Origin: Oscillospiraceae bacterium
GTDB taxonomy: Bacteria; Bacillota; Clostridia; Oscillospirales; Ruminococcaceae
NCBI GenBank assembly: GCA_021199355.1
Contig: JAJQIF010000009.1
Span: forward strand, 175,692-239,691
DNA length: 64,000 nucleotides
Direction: 5' to 3'
The position numbers and the translations under genes are program-made. The notes beneath the pieces are model-generated. The model did not search any database, was not told the origin of the DNA, and saw only the letters and a list, made by a program, of their open reading frames with translations. Below are positions 1 through 7,953 of this stretch, piece by piece; positions within the stretch are counted from its first letter, which is position 1; the number at the start of each line of letters is the position of its first letter.

Positions 1-200
1 TCTTCAAGAATGGTGAGTGCGTTTACAACATGCCGACTTTAAGCGAGAGCAGGAACCACTGCATCCGCGAAATCGCCACAATGTGGGATTCCGTTCTCAG
101 GTTTGAAAACCCGCATGTACACTATGTCGACCTTTCGCAGAAGCTCTGGGATATCAAGCAGGAGCTTCTTAACGAGCACTCGCACCACTTCTCGAAATGA
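1..200 (+). CDS. pncB: Nicotinate phosphoribosyltransferase, C-terminal end (partial)
   Basis: Only the last 65 or so codons are in the window; the gene begins upstream. The readable tail contains NPHVHYVDLSQKLWDIKQ, which matches the C-terminal end of Firmicutes nicotinate phosphoribosyltransferases. That cytosolic enzyme joins nicotinate to PRPP in NAD salvage. The TGA stop (198-200) overlaps the ATG of the next gene in an ATGA arrangement, so the two are probably translationally coupled. The identification rests on a short tail and on memory of the family. Confidence 0.75.
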   Translation, partial: FKNGECVYNMPTLSESRNHCIREIATMWDSVLRFENPHVHYVDLSQKLWDIKQELLNEHSHHFSK

Positions 201-739
201 GAAAGACAGCCTTCAACGTCGCATTCGGCGGGATAGTTTCGGCACTCTGCCTTGTACTTGAATTTTCGGTCGGATTTCTTCCGATATTTCTGTATGTTTT
301 CCCGATGATATGCTCAATACTCATGTATATCCTCTATACCGAATGCGGCTTGAAAACGAGCCTTTGCGCCTATGTCGGGGTGTCTGTCCTTTCGCTGTTC
401 ATGTGCCCCGACAAGGAAGCGGCGATGATGTTCGTCATGTTCTTCGGCTACTATCCGATACTTCGGGTCTACATACAGAAGCTAAAGCCGAAGGTCCTGA
501 AAACTCTTCTCAAGTTCGCGACCTTCAACGTCGCAATGATTCTTGCATATCTCATCATAATCTTCGTCTTCGGCATCACCAAAACGGACATGATGGGTGG
601 GCTTTCGTGGTTCTGGATTCTGTTGTTGGCAGTAGGTAATGTTGTATTTGCGATGTTCGATATACTCCTTGACCGGCTTCTCTATATCTATGAGAAGAAG
701 CTGAGGCACAAGCTTTTCGGACACGGAAAACGGCGGTAG
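197..739 (+). CDS. Multi-pass membrane protein, possibly an ECF-type S component
   Basis: This 180-residue protein is almost entirely hydrophobic, with five or six probable membrane segments and a basic C-terminal tail (KKLRHKLFGHGKRR). Its size and fold density resemble the substrate-binding S subunits of ECF vitamin transporters. Its start overlaps the stop of the nicotinate phosphoribosyltransferase gene by 4 bases, so a role in uptake of a pyridine or another cofactor precursor is a reasonable guess. I do not recognise a specific family signature and no EcfA/EcfT genes are nearby. Confidence 0.6.
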   Translation: MRKTAFNVAFGGIVSALCLVLEFSVGFLPIFLYVFPMICSILMYILYTECGLKTSLCAYVGVSVLSLFMCPDKEAAMMFVMFFGYYPILRVYIQKLKPKVLKTLLKFATFNVAMILAYLIIIFVFGITKTDMMGGLSWFWILLLAVGNVVFAMFDILLDRLLYIYEKKLRHKLFGHGKRR

Positions 740-747
740 GATTTTCT

Positions 748-1452
748 ATGAAAAACATCTTCCAAAACAAAAAGGCAATCAAAATCGCGGCTGTTGTCAT
801 ACTCGTCATAGTCATGGTGGGTCTGACAATAGCCGGAATTCCGCTTGTGAAATTGCTTTCAACCGACGAGGGCAGGGAAGCCCTTCAGGCTATAGTTGAC
901 AGCAACGTCGTCCTGGGCGTCATTGTTTACCTTCTTTTGCAGATGCTTCAGGTGGTCGTCGCCCTCATCCCGGGCGGAGTTATCCAGATCCTCGGCGGAG
1001 TTCTCTTCGGAAACTTCTGGGGAACGGTTCTCTGCTTCTTGGGAGTGTTCTTGGGTTCAGTTGTTGTATTCATGACTGTGAGAAAATTCGGCATGCCGGT
1101 GGTTGAAGCCTTCGTCGACGGCAAGGGCATCAAGCGGTTCGAATTCTTAAACGACGATAAGAAGCTTGAGGCGACCGTCTTTATCCTCTTCCTGATTCCG
1201 GGCATGCCCAAGGATGCCCTGACCTATATTGTGCCCCTCACGAAGATTAAGCCGTCCCGGTTCTTCTTCCTCTCGATGCTCGCAAGGACTCCTGCGATAA
1301 TCCTCTCGACTGTTTTCGGTGCAAGCCTTAGCGACGGCAACCTTATCGCGGCGATTATATTGTTCGCAGTTGTGGCGGTTCTGGGACTGGTGGGGATAAT
1401 CTTCAAGGACAAAATAATCGACAAGCTCAGGCGCAAAAAAGAAGACGTCTGA
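748..1452 (+). CDS. TVP38/TMEM64 (VTT domain) membrane protein
   Basis: A 234-residue membrane protein that starts 8 bases after the previous gene. It has an N-terminal membrane anchor, a central hydrophobic block with GGVLFG, a loop with FLIPGMPKD and a following TPAIILSTVFGASL stretch. This is the pattern of VTT-domain proteins (TVP38/TMEM64, related to DedA). Members are lipid-scramblase-like or transport-related integral membrane proteins; the substrate here is unknown. It ends with a positively charged cytoplasmic tail and probably belongs to the same operon as the two genes before it. Confidence 0.85.
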   Translation: MKNIFQNKKAIKIAAVVILVIVMVGLTIAGIPLVKLLSTDEGREALQAIVDSNVVLGVIVYLLLQMLQVVVALIPGGVIQILGGVLFGNFWGTVLCFLGVFLGSVVVFMTVRKFGMPVVEAFVDGKGIKRFEFLNDDKKLEATVFILFLIPGMPKDALTYIVPLTKIKPSRFFFLSMLARTPAIILSTVFGASLSDGNLIAAIILFAVVAVLGLVGIIFKDKIIDKLRRKKEDV

Positions 1453-1478
1453 ATTTGAAAAAATCCCGAAGAAAACGC

Positions 1479-1507
1479 TTGACATTTGCCTTTTCTTATG
1501 CTATAAT
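1479..1507 (+). promoter_or_regulatory. Sigma-70-type promoter of the tRNA operon
   Basis: TTGACA at 1479-1484 and TATAAT at 1502-1507 are separated by exactly 17 bases, a consensus vegetative promoter. It lies 45 bases before tRNA-Gly, and nothing else lies between it and the two tRNA genes. Confidence 0.9.
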
Positions 1508-1551
1508 ATCGTTCGTTGCTGAGAAGTGAGCTTCCCGGCGACGGATAACCT

Positions 1552-1625
<74 letters not shown>

Positions 1626-1633
1626 TTTTTTAT

Positions 1634-1710
1634 GCGTCCTTAGCTCAGCTGGATAGAGCAACTGCCTTCTAAGCCGTAGGCCACAGGTTCGAATCCTGTA
1701 GGACGCGCCA
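1634..1710 (+). tRNA. tRNA-Arg (anticodon TCT)
   Basis: A complete cloverleaf with acceptor GCGTCCT/AGGACGC, anticodon loop CTTCTAA (anticodon TCT), T arm ACAGG-TTCGAAT-CCTGT and an encoded CCA. The anticodon stem reads ACTGC/GCCGT, leaving an unpaired T29/C41 where GCAGT would pair fully. The last bases are reused in an inverted repeat with the downstream terminator region. Confidence 0.95.
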
Positions 1711-1716
1711 ACAATG

Positions 1717-1738
1717 AAACGCCGAAAGGCGTTTTTTT
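1717..1738 (+). terminator. Intrinsic terminator of the tRNA operon
   Basis: AAACGCC-gaa-GGCGTTT hairpin followed by a run of T. It sits inside a larger inverted repeat (1701-1714 against 1737-1750) that includes the 3' end of tRNA-Arg. Confidence 0.85.
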
Positions 1739-1879
1739 GTTGGCGCGTCCGTGGATGCGGCCATATAACTCCTCCATGTCAAACCATTTTGACACCGAAA
1801 AATCCCGAAAGTAAAGACAAATTGATAGAAAAAATCCCGAAAATCGCTTATAATAAGCCTATAGAAAGGGAGTGCTCGC

Positions 1880-2539
1880 ATGAACATCGGAACCAAAATC
1901 AAAAACGCAAGACTGGCGGCTGGGCTTACTCAGGAACAGGTGGCTGAAGCCCTTGGGGTCAGTCGGCAAACCGTCTCCAACTGGGAGAACGGAAAAACCT
2001 ACCCCGACATAATTAGTGTCGTCAAAATGAGTGACCTCTATCACGTCACCCTCGACCATCTTTTGAAGGATGAATCTCCCGTGACAGAATACCTCGAATA
2101 CCTCGAAGAAAGCACCGACACCGTAAAAAGCAAGCGAAATATCGGTAAGCTGATAATCATCGCTACGTATCTCATAATATATGCAATAGCAATGATATTT
2201 TTCTGGTGTGTAGCAGATAGATCGGATGCTATGGGCTACTATCTGATTGTTATCGGTCTTGTCCTGCCAATCACCACTTTCGTGCTCTCGATTCTCATCG
2301 GCATAAACGACTACTGGGGCAGATGGAAATGGCTGTCAGCAGTCATCTTCGGCGTGATGTACACCCTCGCCGAATACGCCACCTTCAAGCTCGCCAACAC
2401 CATTGCTTTCGGCAGCTTCAATCTCCCGAACTTGACATTGTGGCTCATCGGTGCTATAATCTCCCTCGCCGGTCTCGGAATCGGGACTTTGGTCAAAAGA
2501 CACATAAGAAAGAAGAGAATGAAATGCACGAACTCCTGA
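1880..2539 (+). CDS. XRE-family regulator with C-terminal membrane domain
   Basis: This 219-residue protein begins with a classic XRE/Cro helix-turn-helix (residues about 5-60: ARLAAGLTQEQVAEALGVSR followed by TVSNWENGK). After a short linker there are four hydrophobic segments between about residue 90 and 212, so it is a membrane-tethered DNA-binding regulator. The ATG has an AAAGGGAG ribosome-binding site 8 bases upstream. The Nudix gene starts inside its 3' end, so the pair is co-translated. The ligand or signal sensed by the membrane part is unknown. Confidence 0.88.
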   Translation: MNIGTKIKNARLAAGLTQEQVAEALGVSRQTVSNWENGKTYPDIISVVKMSDLYHVTLDHLLKDESPVTEYLEYLEESTDTVKSKRNIGKLIIIATYLIIYAIAMIFFWCVADRSDAMGYYLIVIGLVLPITTFVLSILIGINDYWGRWKWLSAVIFGVMYTLAEYATFKLANTIAFGSFNLPNLTLWLIGAIISLAGLGIGTLVKRHIRKKRMKCTNS

Positions 2540-3051
2540 ATATCGAGCTCCGGGACACCGAGTGGGAATACACCTACACCGACCACGACAGAAATATTGC
2601 CCGGGCAATAGTCTTTGACGATGAGGGCAAATTCTATTTCGTAAACACGCATCGTGACGATGCCTTTGGTAAGTGCTCCTATATAGAAACCTCCGGCGGA
2701 GGAGTGGAGCTGGGAGAAGACCTCGAAGAGGCAATCAAGCGCGAGCTTAGCGAAGAGCTCGGCGTGACAGTAGAGATAATCTGCAAGCTCGGAGTGGTCA
2801 GCGACTACTATAACCTCATCCACCGCCACAATATCAATAACTACTTTCTGTGCAAAATAACCTCCTTCGGTGAAAAGCACCTCATGCCCGACGAAATAAA
2901 CGATTTTCATCTCACCACCGCAAAGCTTACATATGACGAAGCAGTTGCCGAATATGAGAAAGCCGAAGAGCACAAGCTCGGAAGACTTGTCTCCGCAAGG
3001 GAACTCCCGATTCTCAGGTATGCCAAAGAAATAATGGACGAATTATCATAA
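2524..3051 (+). CDS. Nudix hydrolase
   Basis: A 175-residue protein containing a perfect Nudix box, G-x5-E-x7-REL-x-EE-x-GV (from GGVELGE to RELSEELGV, about residues 60-82). Nudix enzymes hydrolyse nucleoside diphosphates linked to another group; the substrate cannot be told from the sequence. I chose the ATG at 2524, which overlaps the XRE gene by 16 bases, because the longer open frame upstream lies inside that gene in another frame. A strong hairpin follows the stop. Confidence 0.9.
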   Translation: MHELLNIELRDTEWEYTYTDHDRNIARAIVFDDEGKFYFVNTHRDDAFGKCSYIETSGGGVELGEDLEEAIKRELSEELGVTVEIICKLGVVSDYYNLIHRHNINNYFLCKITSFGEKHLMPDEINDFHLTTAKLTYDEAVAEYEKAEEHKLGRLVSARELPILRYAKEIMDELS

Positions 3052-3052
3052 A

Positions 3053-3085
3053 AAATCAGCCGGCACAAACCGGCTGATTTGTTTT
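3053..3085. terminator. Bidirectional terminator between Nudix and M16C genes
   Basis: An 11-base stem, AAATCAGCCGG/CCGGCTGATTT, with a 6-base loop and T-rich sequence on its 3' side and A-rich sequence on its 5' side. It can end transcription from both converging genes. Confidence 0.85.
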
Positions 3086-3093
3086 ATGTGGGA

Positions 3094-5964
3094 TTAAAGG
3101 GTTTCGACGCTGTCGAGCTCTTCACATTCGTCAAGCTGTTTCTTCGAGCCGACGATACAGATGCCGCCGTCGCAGATGACCTTGTCGATGTTGTATGAAA
3201 GCTCCGTTAGCTTCTCGGGTGTTGCACCGATGAGCTCGTGGTACTTCTCATTGACGCGCTCGGGAGTGATGCCCGTGAAGTATCTGTTGTCGGAGATAAC
3301 GCCCTTCATGCTCGGAGTGGTGAGCTGGAACATGTCCGAAACACTGCCGATGATGAAGCCGGTGAGGTCGTCGTTATTCTTGAGGAAATCTCTTAAGAAC
3401 TCACCGCTCTTCTTGAAGTAGCCAAGCGAACGGTTTGCACTCGGGTCACGATAGGAGTGGCAGGTTATATATCCCGAATCCCTTACGACGAAGCCGGTGC
3501 CATAGGCGCCGCCCTGAACTCTGATGACGTTCCAGAGGTAGCCATATGTCAGGATTCTTGCCGCAACGCTGTATTCTCCGGTGACCTTCTCGCCGAGAGC
3601 CGCGACACTGCTTCCCATAGCCGCAAAGGCGATTTCAGTGGGAACCGCAATGCCCTCTTTCTTGACGCCAAACGGCTTGAGGTCTGCCTTACTTGCGGAC
3701 TTTCCGACAGCGGGGAGGGTGGAGCTGACGCAGTCAACAACCGTCTCAGCGGCTTTTGCCATCTCTCCGGTGATGCTTACAATAGCTCTGTCGGAGCCGA
3801 GAACTTTGTTCTTGACGCTTCCAAGAGCAGAGAGAAGTGACTTGCTTTCGCTTTCAAACTCGCCGAGGGTCTTGTAGTAGCTGATGCCGGAGGTGTACTC
3901 ACCGACAACGCCTGCGGGCGAAATCTGGGCATTGACTCTGCCCAGAGCCGCCGAGTTTCCTCTCATAAGAATGCTCTGGAAGACGTCTGTCTTCTCCTGC
4001 CTGAGAATCTCCATAACGGAGGTCTCACTATCGAGCTTGGTTTCCGAAAGAATCTCGCAGACGAGCTTCGTAGCGTCTTCGAGCTTGGTCTCAAGAGCCG
4101 AGAAGGAAACGACAAACTTGACGTCATAATTGTCAGCAGACGGATAAGCCGAAACCTTCGCACCGAAGCTTCCGCAATAGAAGTTGAGAAGCGTCTGGAG
4201 CTTTTCGGCTGAGTGCGACTTGGTGTCGAGCTTTCCGAGTAACGAGCAAAGAAGCGAAGCCGCAGAGAGCTCTTTTTCACTCAGGTCGGTAGCGTCGAAA
4301 TAGAGATTTGTATAGACGATTCCGGAAGTATTCAGCTTGTGCAGGAGCACCTTCATGCCGCCGATTTCAGCCTCTTCCATCGGGAACTTCTCCGGCTCAT
4401 CGGGGAGATCCGAGAGCTTGAGCATCGGGAGCGTTGCCAGATTCTCGGGAGTATCCTCGCGGTGTTGCCATGCCTCAAGCTTCTTCTGCTTTTCGATAAG
4501 AGCCTCACGCTCTTCGGAAGTCCATGATTTTTCTTCTCTCTTAAGCCTTGCCTGTTCCTTTTCAGCGGTTGTTTCGGCATAGGTATGCGAGGGCTTAAGG
4601 ACAACTTTGCAGGTGTGCTTGTTGTCAAGAAGAACGTCTCGGATGAGCTGTTCGAAGTAGCCTTCGTCAGCCTTCTTCTTCAGATTCTCGAACATGTCGC
4701 CGACAACAAGCTTGGTTGCCGGGTCGCCGCCATAGAGCCAGGTGCCAAGAGCGGTGAGCCCGAATACAAGACCCTTCGGTCCGTAGTTCTTCTCACGGAG
4801 CTTGAATTCAAGGTTCGCCATCGAGGACTCAAGCTGTTCGCGGTCAACGCCGTTATCGGCAATACCGGTAAGAGTGTCACGGACGAGCTTCTCGACCTTG
4901 TCTTTATTCTCATCCTTAAGATTTCTTATTTCAATAACTGCATAAGGCTGTAAAATTCCGTCGGAGATTCTGAATATAACGTCCTCGGCAAGACCTTCCG
5001 AGAGAATCGCTCTGCTCAAGGGCGAGTGGTTTGTTCCCGCAAGAACTTCCGCCAGAACATCCATAGCGATGAGCTTCTCGTACTCGTCGTAGGTTCCGAT
5101 AACGTTGCCATAGGCAAGCCTTGTGTGACCTTCGAGCTCTTCGGAGGGTGAAAGGCCATACACATACTCGAGAACGCCGCCGTCAATCGGCTTCTGCATA
5201 TCTATCGGCGGAATCTCTGGAGCGGCATCGTAGTGACTGAGATACTCGTCGTCGATGATGCCGAGTGTAGTGTCGATGTCAACACTTCCGTCGATGAAGA
5301 TATAGGAATTCGACGGGTCATAATACTTCTTGTGGTTTGCGATGAACATCTCATAAGTGAGGTCGGGGATGCTCGCCGGTGCGCCGCCCGAATTATGCTT
5401 GTAGCAGTTGTCGGGGAAGAGCCCCTGCATGACAGCTTCTTCAAGAATGTCGTCCGGGTCGGAGGTTGCGCCCTTCATCTCGTTGAAGACAACACCCTTG
5501 TAGCTGACGGTGCCGTCCTCGGCAAATTCGTGGTGCCAGCCCTCCTGATAGAAAATCTCCGGCTTGGAATAAATAAGCGGATGGAAAACGGCATCGAGGT
5601 AAACCCTCATAAGGTTTATGAAGTCCTGATTGTTCTTACTCGAAACGGGATAAACCGTCTTGTCGGGATAGGTCATGGCGTTGAGGAAGGTGTTCATCGA
5701 GTTTTTAAGAAGCTCGACAAACGGCTCCTTGACGGGGTAACGGTCGGAACCGTTAAGAACCGAGTGCTCAAGAATGTGGAACACACCGGTGTCGTTCTCC
5801 GGCAGGGTCTTGAATGCGATGCCAAAGGTCTTGTTGTCGTCCTCGCGCTCAATCCAGATAAGTCGTGCGCCCGACTTAACGTGCTTCATTTCGTGGAGCT
5901 TCGCGTCGATTTCGGAGAGCTCTCTGACTCTCGTTTCGGCAAAGCCGTGGAATAATTCTGACAT
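3094..5964 (-). CDS. M16C metallopeptidase (presequence-protease-like)
   Basis: A 956-residue peptidase of the insulinase clan. The inverted zinc motif H-x-x-E-H is at residues 63-67 (HILEH), and the distal zinc-ligand glutamate fits E162 (FNEMKGATSDPDD). The length and the M16C associated region match the single-chain PreP-type family, in which four homologous domains enclose a chamber that degrades unstructured peptides. No signal peptide is visible, so it should act in the cytosol. The start is preceded by AGGAGG. It is transcribed alone, between a terminator and a divergent promoter. Confidence 0.93.
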   Translation of the reverse strand: MSELFHGFAETRVRELSEIDAKLHEMKHVKSGARLIWIEREDDNKTFGIAFKTLPENDTGVFHILEHSVLNGSDRYPVKEPFVELLKNSMNTFLNAMTYPDKTVYPVSSKNNQDFINLMRVYLDAVFHPLIYSKPEIFYQEGWHHEFAEDGTVSYKGVVFNEMKGATSDPDDILEEAVMQGLFPDNCYKHNSGGAPASIPDLTYEMFIANHKKYYDPSNSYIFIDGSVDIDTTLGIIDDEYLSHYDAAPEIPPIDMQKPIDGGVLEYVYGLSPSEELEGHTRLAYGNVIGTYDEYEKLIAMDVLAEVLAGTNHSPLSRAILSEGLAEDVIFRISDGILQPYAVIEIRNLKDENKDKVEKLVRDTLTGIADNGVDREQLESSMANLEFKLREKNYGPKGLVFGLTALGTWLYGGDPATKLVVGDMFENLKKKADEGYFEQLIRDVLLDNKHTCKVVLKPSHTYAETTAEKEQARLKREEKSWTSEEREALIEKQKKLEAWQHREDTPENLATLPMLKLSDLPDEPEKFPMEEAEIGGMKVLLHKLNTSGIVYTNLYFDATDLSEKELSAASLLCSLLGKLDTKSHSAEKLQTLLNFYCGSFGAKVSAYPSADNYDVKFVVSFSALETKLEDATKLVCEILSETKLDSETSVMEILRQEKTDVFQSILMRGNSAALGRVNAQISPAGVVGEYTSGISYYKTLGEFESESKSLLSALGSVKNKVLGSDRAIVSITGEMAKAAETVVDCVSSTLPAVGKSASKADLKPFGVKKEGIAVPTEIAFAAMGSSVAALGEKVTGEYSVAARILTYGYLWNVIRVQGGAYGTGFVVRDSGYITCHSYRDPSANRSLGYFKKSGEFLRDFLKNNDDLTGFIIGSVSDMFQLTTPSMKGVISDNRYFTGITPERVNEKYHELIGATPEKLTELSYNIDKVICDGGICIVGSKKQLDECEELDSVETL

Positions 5965-6080
5965 TTATTAACCTCCTATATGTAATCGTTATTGTAGGCT
6001 TTAAAAATTTACCAATAACGATTATACACCTTTTCGTGTCTAAAAGCAAGCCGCGGCGGTCAAATAATTCGATTTTACAG

Positions 6081-6109
6081 TGGAAACTTGCGCTGATTTG
6101 TGCTATACT
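6081..6109 (+). promoter_or_regulatory. Extended -10 promoter
   Basis: TGcTATACT (6101-6109) is an extended -10 element; the matching -35 (TGGAAA, 6081-6086) is weak at 17 bases. It precedes the GTG-started gene at 6143. Confidence 0.55.
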
Positions 6110-6142
6110 GTATTTAATTTCAATGCGAAAGGGGACAGGCAA

Positions 6143-6889
6143 GTGACAGAATCGGAAAAAGAAAGATTTGCGAAGCTTCTTGAGCGCCCCAAAGAAGAGC
6201 TTTTAATATCCGCAGGTGTCGGGACTCTTTCCGAAAAGTATCTCCACGCGGTCCTGAAATATTATCATGAGCCCGACCCCGACTATCACGAGGTGGGTAT
6301 CGGCAAATTCACTGCAGACATCTGCCGCGACAAGGACATAATCGAAATCCAGACCCGGGCTCTGAAACGCCTTCGGGAAAAGCTTGAGTATTACATATCC
6401 GAGGGCTACTATACCACCGTCGTCTATCCGATTCCGCATAAAAAGTGGATTTCGTGGCTCGACCCGAAAACCGGTGAGCTCACCCCGAAACGCCGCTCTC
6501 CGAAAACCGGCACGGCTTTTGATTGCATCTATGAGCTCTATAACATAAAAGACTATCTCTCGAGCGGCAAGGTGCAGGTAATTCTCGAGCTGATAGACGT
6601 CTGGGACATCAAGAACCAAGATGGCTACGGCAAGGGAAAGAAGCACCGCGCCACCCGCAACGACCGTATGCCGCTCGAGCTCTATGACGAGATTTTTTTA
6701 AGCGAGCCCACAGACTACCGCATTTTCCTTCCCGAAGCCCTGCCTGATACATTCACCCGCAAGGACTATTCAAAGCTTACGAGGCTTGACGGCGTGGTGC
6801 TTTACGGAGCACTCAAGATACTTGAAGAGATGGGGCTCATCAATTTCGAAGGCAAAGAGGGCAAAAAGTTTATCTATACGAAGGGATGA
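6143..6889 (+). CDS. Uncharacterised protein with possible PD-(D/E)XK-like core
   Basis: I place the start at GTG 6143 because AAAGGGG lies 8 bases upstream; an in-frame ATG at 6080 would lie on the -35 element. The 248-residue product is soluble and charged. Residues around GKFTADICRDKDIIEIQTR, followed by a helix and YYTTVVYPIPHKKWISWLD, resemble the beta-hairpin and acidic motif of restriction-endonuclease-like folds, with E-x-Q in place of E-x-K. The C-terminal part looks like a winged helix (YGALKILEEMGLINFEGKEG). It sits 4 bases before the LysR gene. The nuclease reading is only a suggestion. Confidence 0.6.
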   Translation: MTESEKERFAKLLERPKEELLISAGVGTLSEKYLHAVLKYYHEPDPDYHEVGIGKFTADICRDKDIIEIQTRALKRLREKLEYYISEGYYTTVVYPIPHKKWISWLDPKTGELTPKRRSPKTGTAFDCIYELYNIKDYLSSGKVQVILELIDVWDIKNQDGYGKGKKHRATRNDRMPLELYDEIFLSEPTDYRIFLPEALPDTFTRKDYSKLTRLDGVVLYGALKILEEMGLINFEGKEGKKFIYTKG

Positions 6890-6893
6890 TAAC

Positions 6894-7820
6894 ATGACAA
6901 TCCAACAGCTTAAGTATGCAATCACAATCTCCGAAACCGGCTCTTTCAACAAAGCCGCCGAGGTTTTATACATCGCCCAGCCGTCCCTGACAAGCTCGAT
7001 GCAGGAGCTCGAGAAGGAGCTCGGCATCACCATTTTCTATCGCTCGGGCAGGGGAGTGAGCCTCACAAACGACGGCGCGGAGTTTTTGCCCTATGCCAGA
7101 CAGCTCTACAATCAATATGAATCCCTTGTCGAGAAATACGGCAACCAGAGCTATAAAAAGAAGTTCGGAGTTTCCACTCAGCACTATTCCTTCGCCGTAA
7201 AAGCCTTTGTCGAGCTCGTCAAGCACTACGACTCCGCAGAATACGAGTTCGCCATCCGCGAGACCAAGACGAGGGACGTTATCTCCGATGTTACCACCAT
7301 GAAAAGTGAGATAGGAATCCTCTACTTATGTGACTTCAATCTTGCCGCAATCGGCAAGATTCTCAAGAGCAACAATCTCGAATTTCACCACCTCATCGAG
7401 TGCGCCCCTTATGTCTATCTCTGGAAGGGGCATCCCCTCGCAAATAACGAATCAATCGGCTTCGAGGAACTAAAAGATTATCCCTGCCTTTCCTTTGAGC
7501 AGGGCGACACAGGCTCTTTCTACTTTGCCGAGGAAATCCTCAGCACCTCGGAATATGCCTACACGATAAAAGCCAACGACCGTGCAACCATGCTCAACCT
7601 GATGGTGGGACTGAACGGCTATACTCTCTGTAGCGGCATAATCTGCAAAGAGCTCAACGGAAGCGACTATATGGCGATTCCGTTCAGAACTGAAGATGAA
7701 TCGGGCAGCCGCATGGAAATCGGCTATATCACCAAGAAGAATATGCAACTGAGCTCTGTCGGTCAGAGATATATTGATGAGATACAAAATTATCTCGGAC
7801 AAAATCACAGTGAAAAATAA
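6894..7820 (+). CDS. LysR-family transcriptional regulator, probable regulator of methionine uptake
   Basis: A 308-residue LysR protein. The N-terminal winged helix (MTIQQLKYAITISETGSFNK, with AEVLYIAQPSLTSSMQELEK) is followed by a periplasmic-binding-protein-like effector domain. The ATG at 6894 is used; the longer open frame lies inside the previous gene. Immediately downstream is a 17-base dyad matching the MET-box class of LysR operators, then the metQNI operon in the same orientation. This suggests that it controls methionine import in response to a sulfur-amino-acid intermediate. Confidence 0.88.
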   Translation: MTIQQLKYAITISETGSFNKAAEVLYIAQPSLTSSMQELEKELGITIFYRSGRGVSLTNDGAEFLPYARQLYNQYESLVEKYGNQSYKKKFGVSTQHYSFAVKAFVELVKHYDSAEYEFAIRETKTRDVISDVTTMKSEIGILYLCDFNLAAIGKILKSNNLEFHHLIECAPYVYLWKGHPLANNESIGFEELKDYPCLSFEQGDTGSFYFAEEILSTSEYAYTIKANDRATMLNLMVGLNGYTLCSGIICKELNGSDYMAIPFRTEDESGSRMEIGYITKKNMQLSSVGQRYIDEIQNYLGQNHSEK

Positions 7821-7825
7821 AACCC

Positions 7826-7842
7826 TATAGGTAAAATCTATA
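7826..7842 (+). promoter_or_regulatory. MET-box-like LysR operator
   Basis: TATAG-GTAAAAT-CTATA: perfect 5-base arms and a 7-base spacer, the same length and outer arms as the streptococcal MtaR/MetR box (TATAG-TTTNAAA-CTATA). It lies 22 bases upstream of the -35 of metQ. Confidence 0.6.
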
Positions 7843-7863
7843 ACCCGCTATTCAAACGACGTA

Positions 7864-7893
7864 TTAGACAAATCTGTCGGAAGGGTGTAGAAT
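7864..7893 (+). promoter_or_regulatory. metQ promoter
   Basis: TTAGAC (7864-7869) and TAGAAT (7888-7893) with 18-base spacing. The imperfect boxes fit an activated promoter downstream of the LysR operator. No SAM riboswitch or T-box is seen before metQ. Confidence 0.5.
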
Positions 7894-7953
7894 AGGGAAC
7901 ATCAAAACCGAACCGATTCAAGGTTGGTTCGCATAGAAAGGAAATCACACACT

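Noticed and set aside
5233..5955. Plus-strand frame of 240 codons inside the M16C peptidase gene
   Set aside because: It is antisense to the zinc-motif region of a well-supported gene and shows no recognisable protein pattern.
7821..7953. SAM riboswitch or T-box in front of metQ
   Set aside because: The 130-base gap has no T-box core, no terminator and no SAM-I-like helices; the 17-base dyad explains regulation better.
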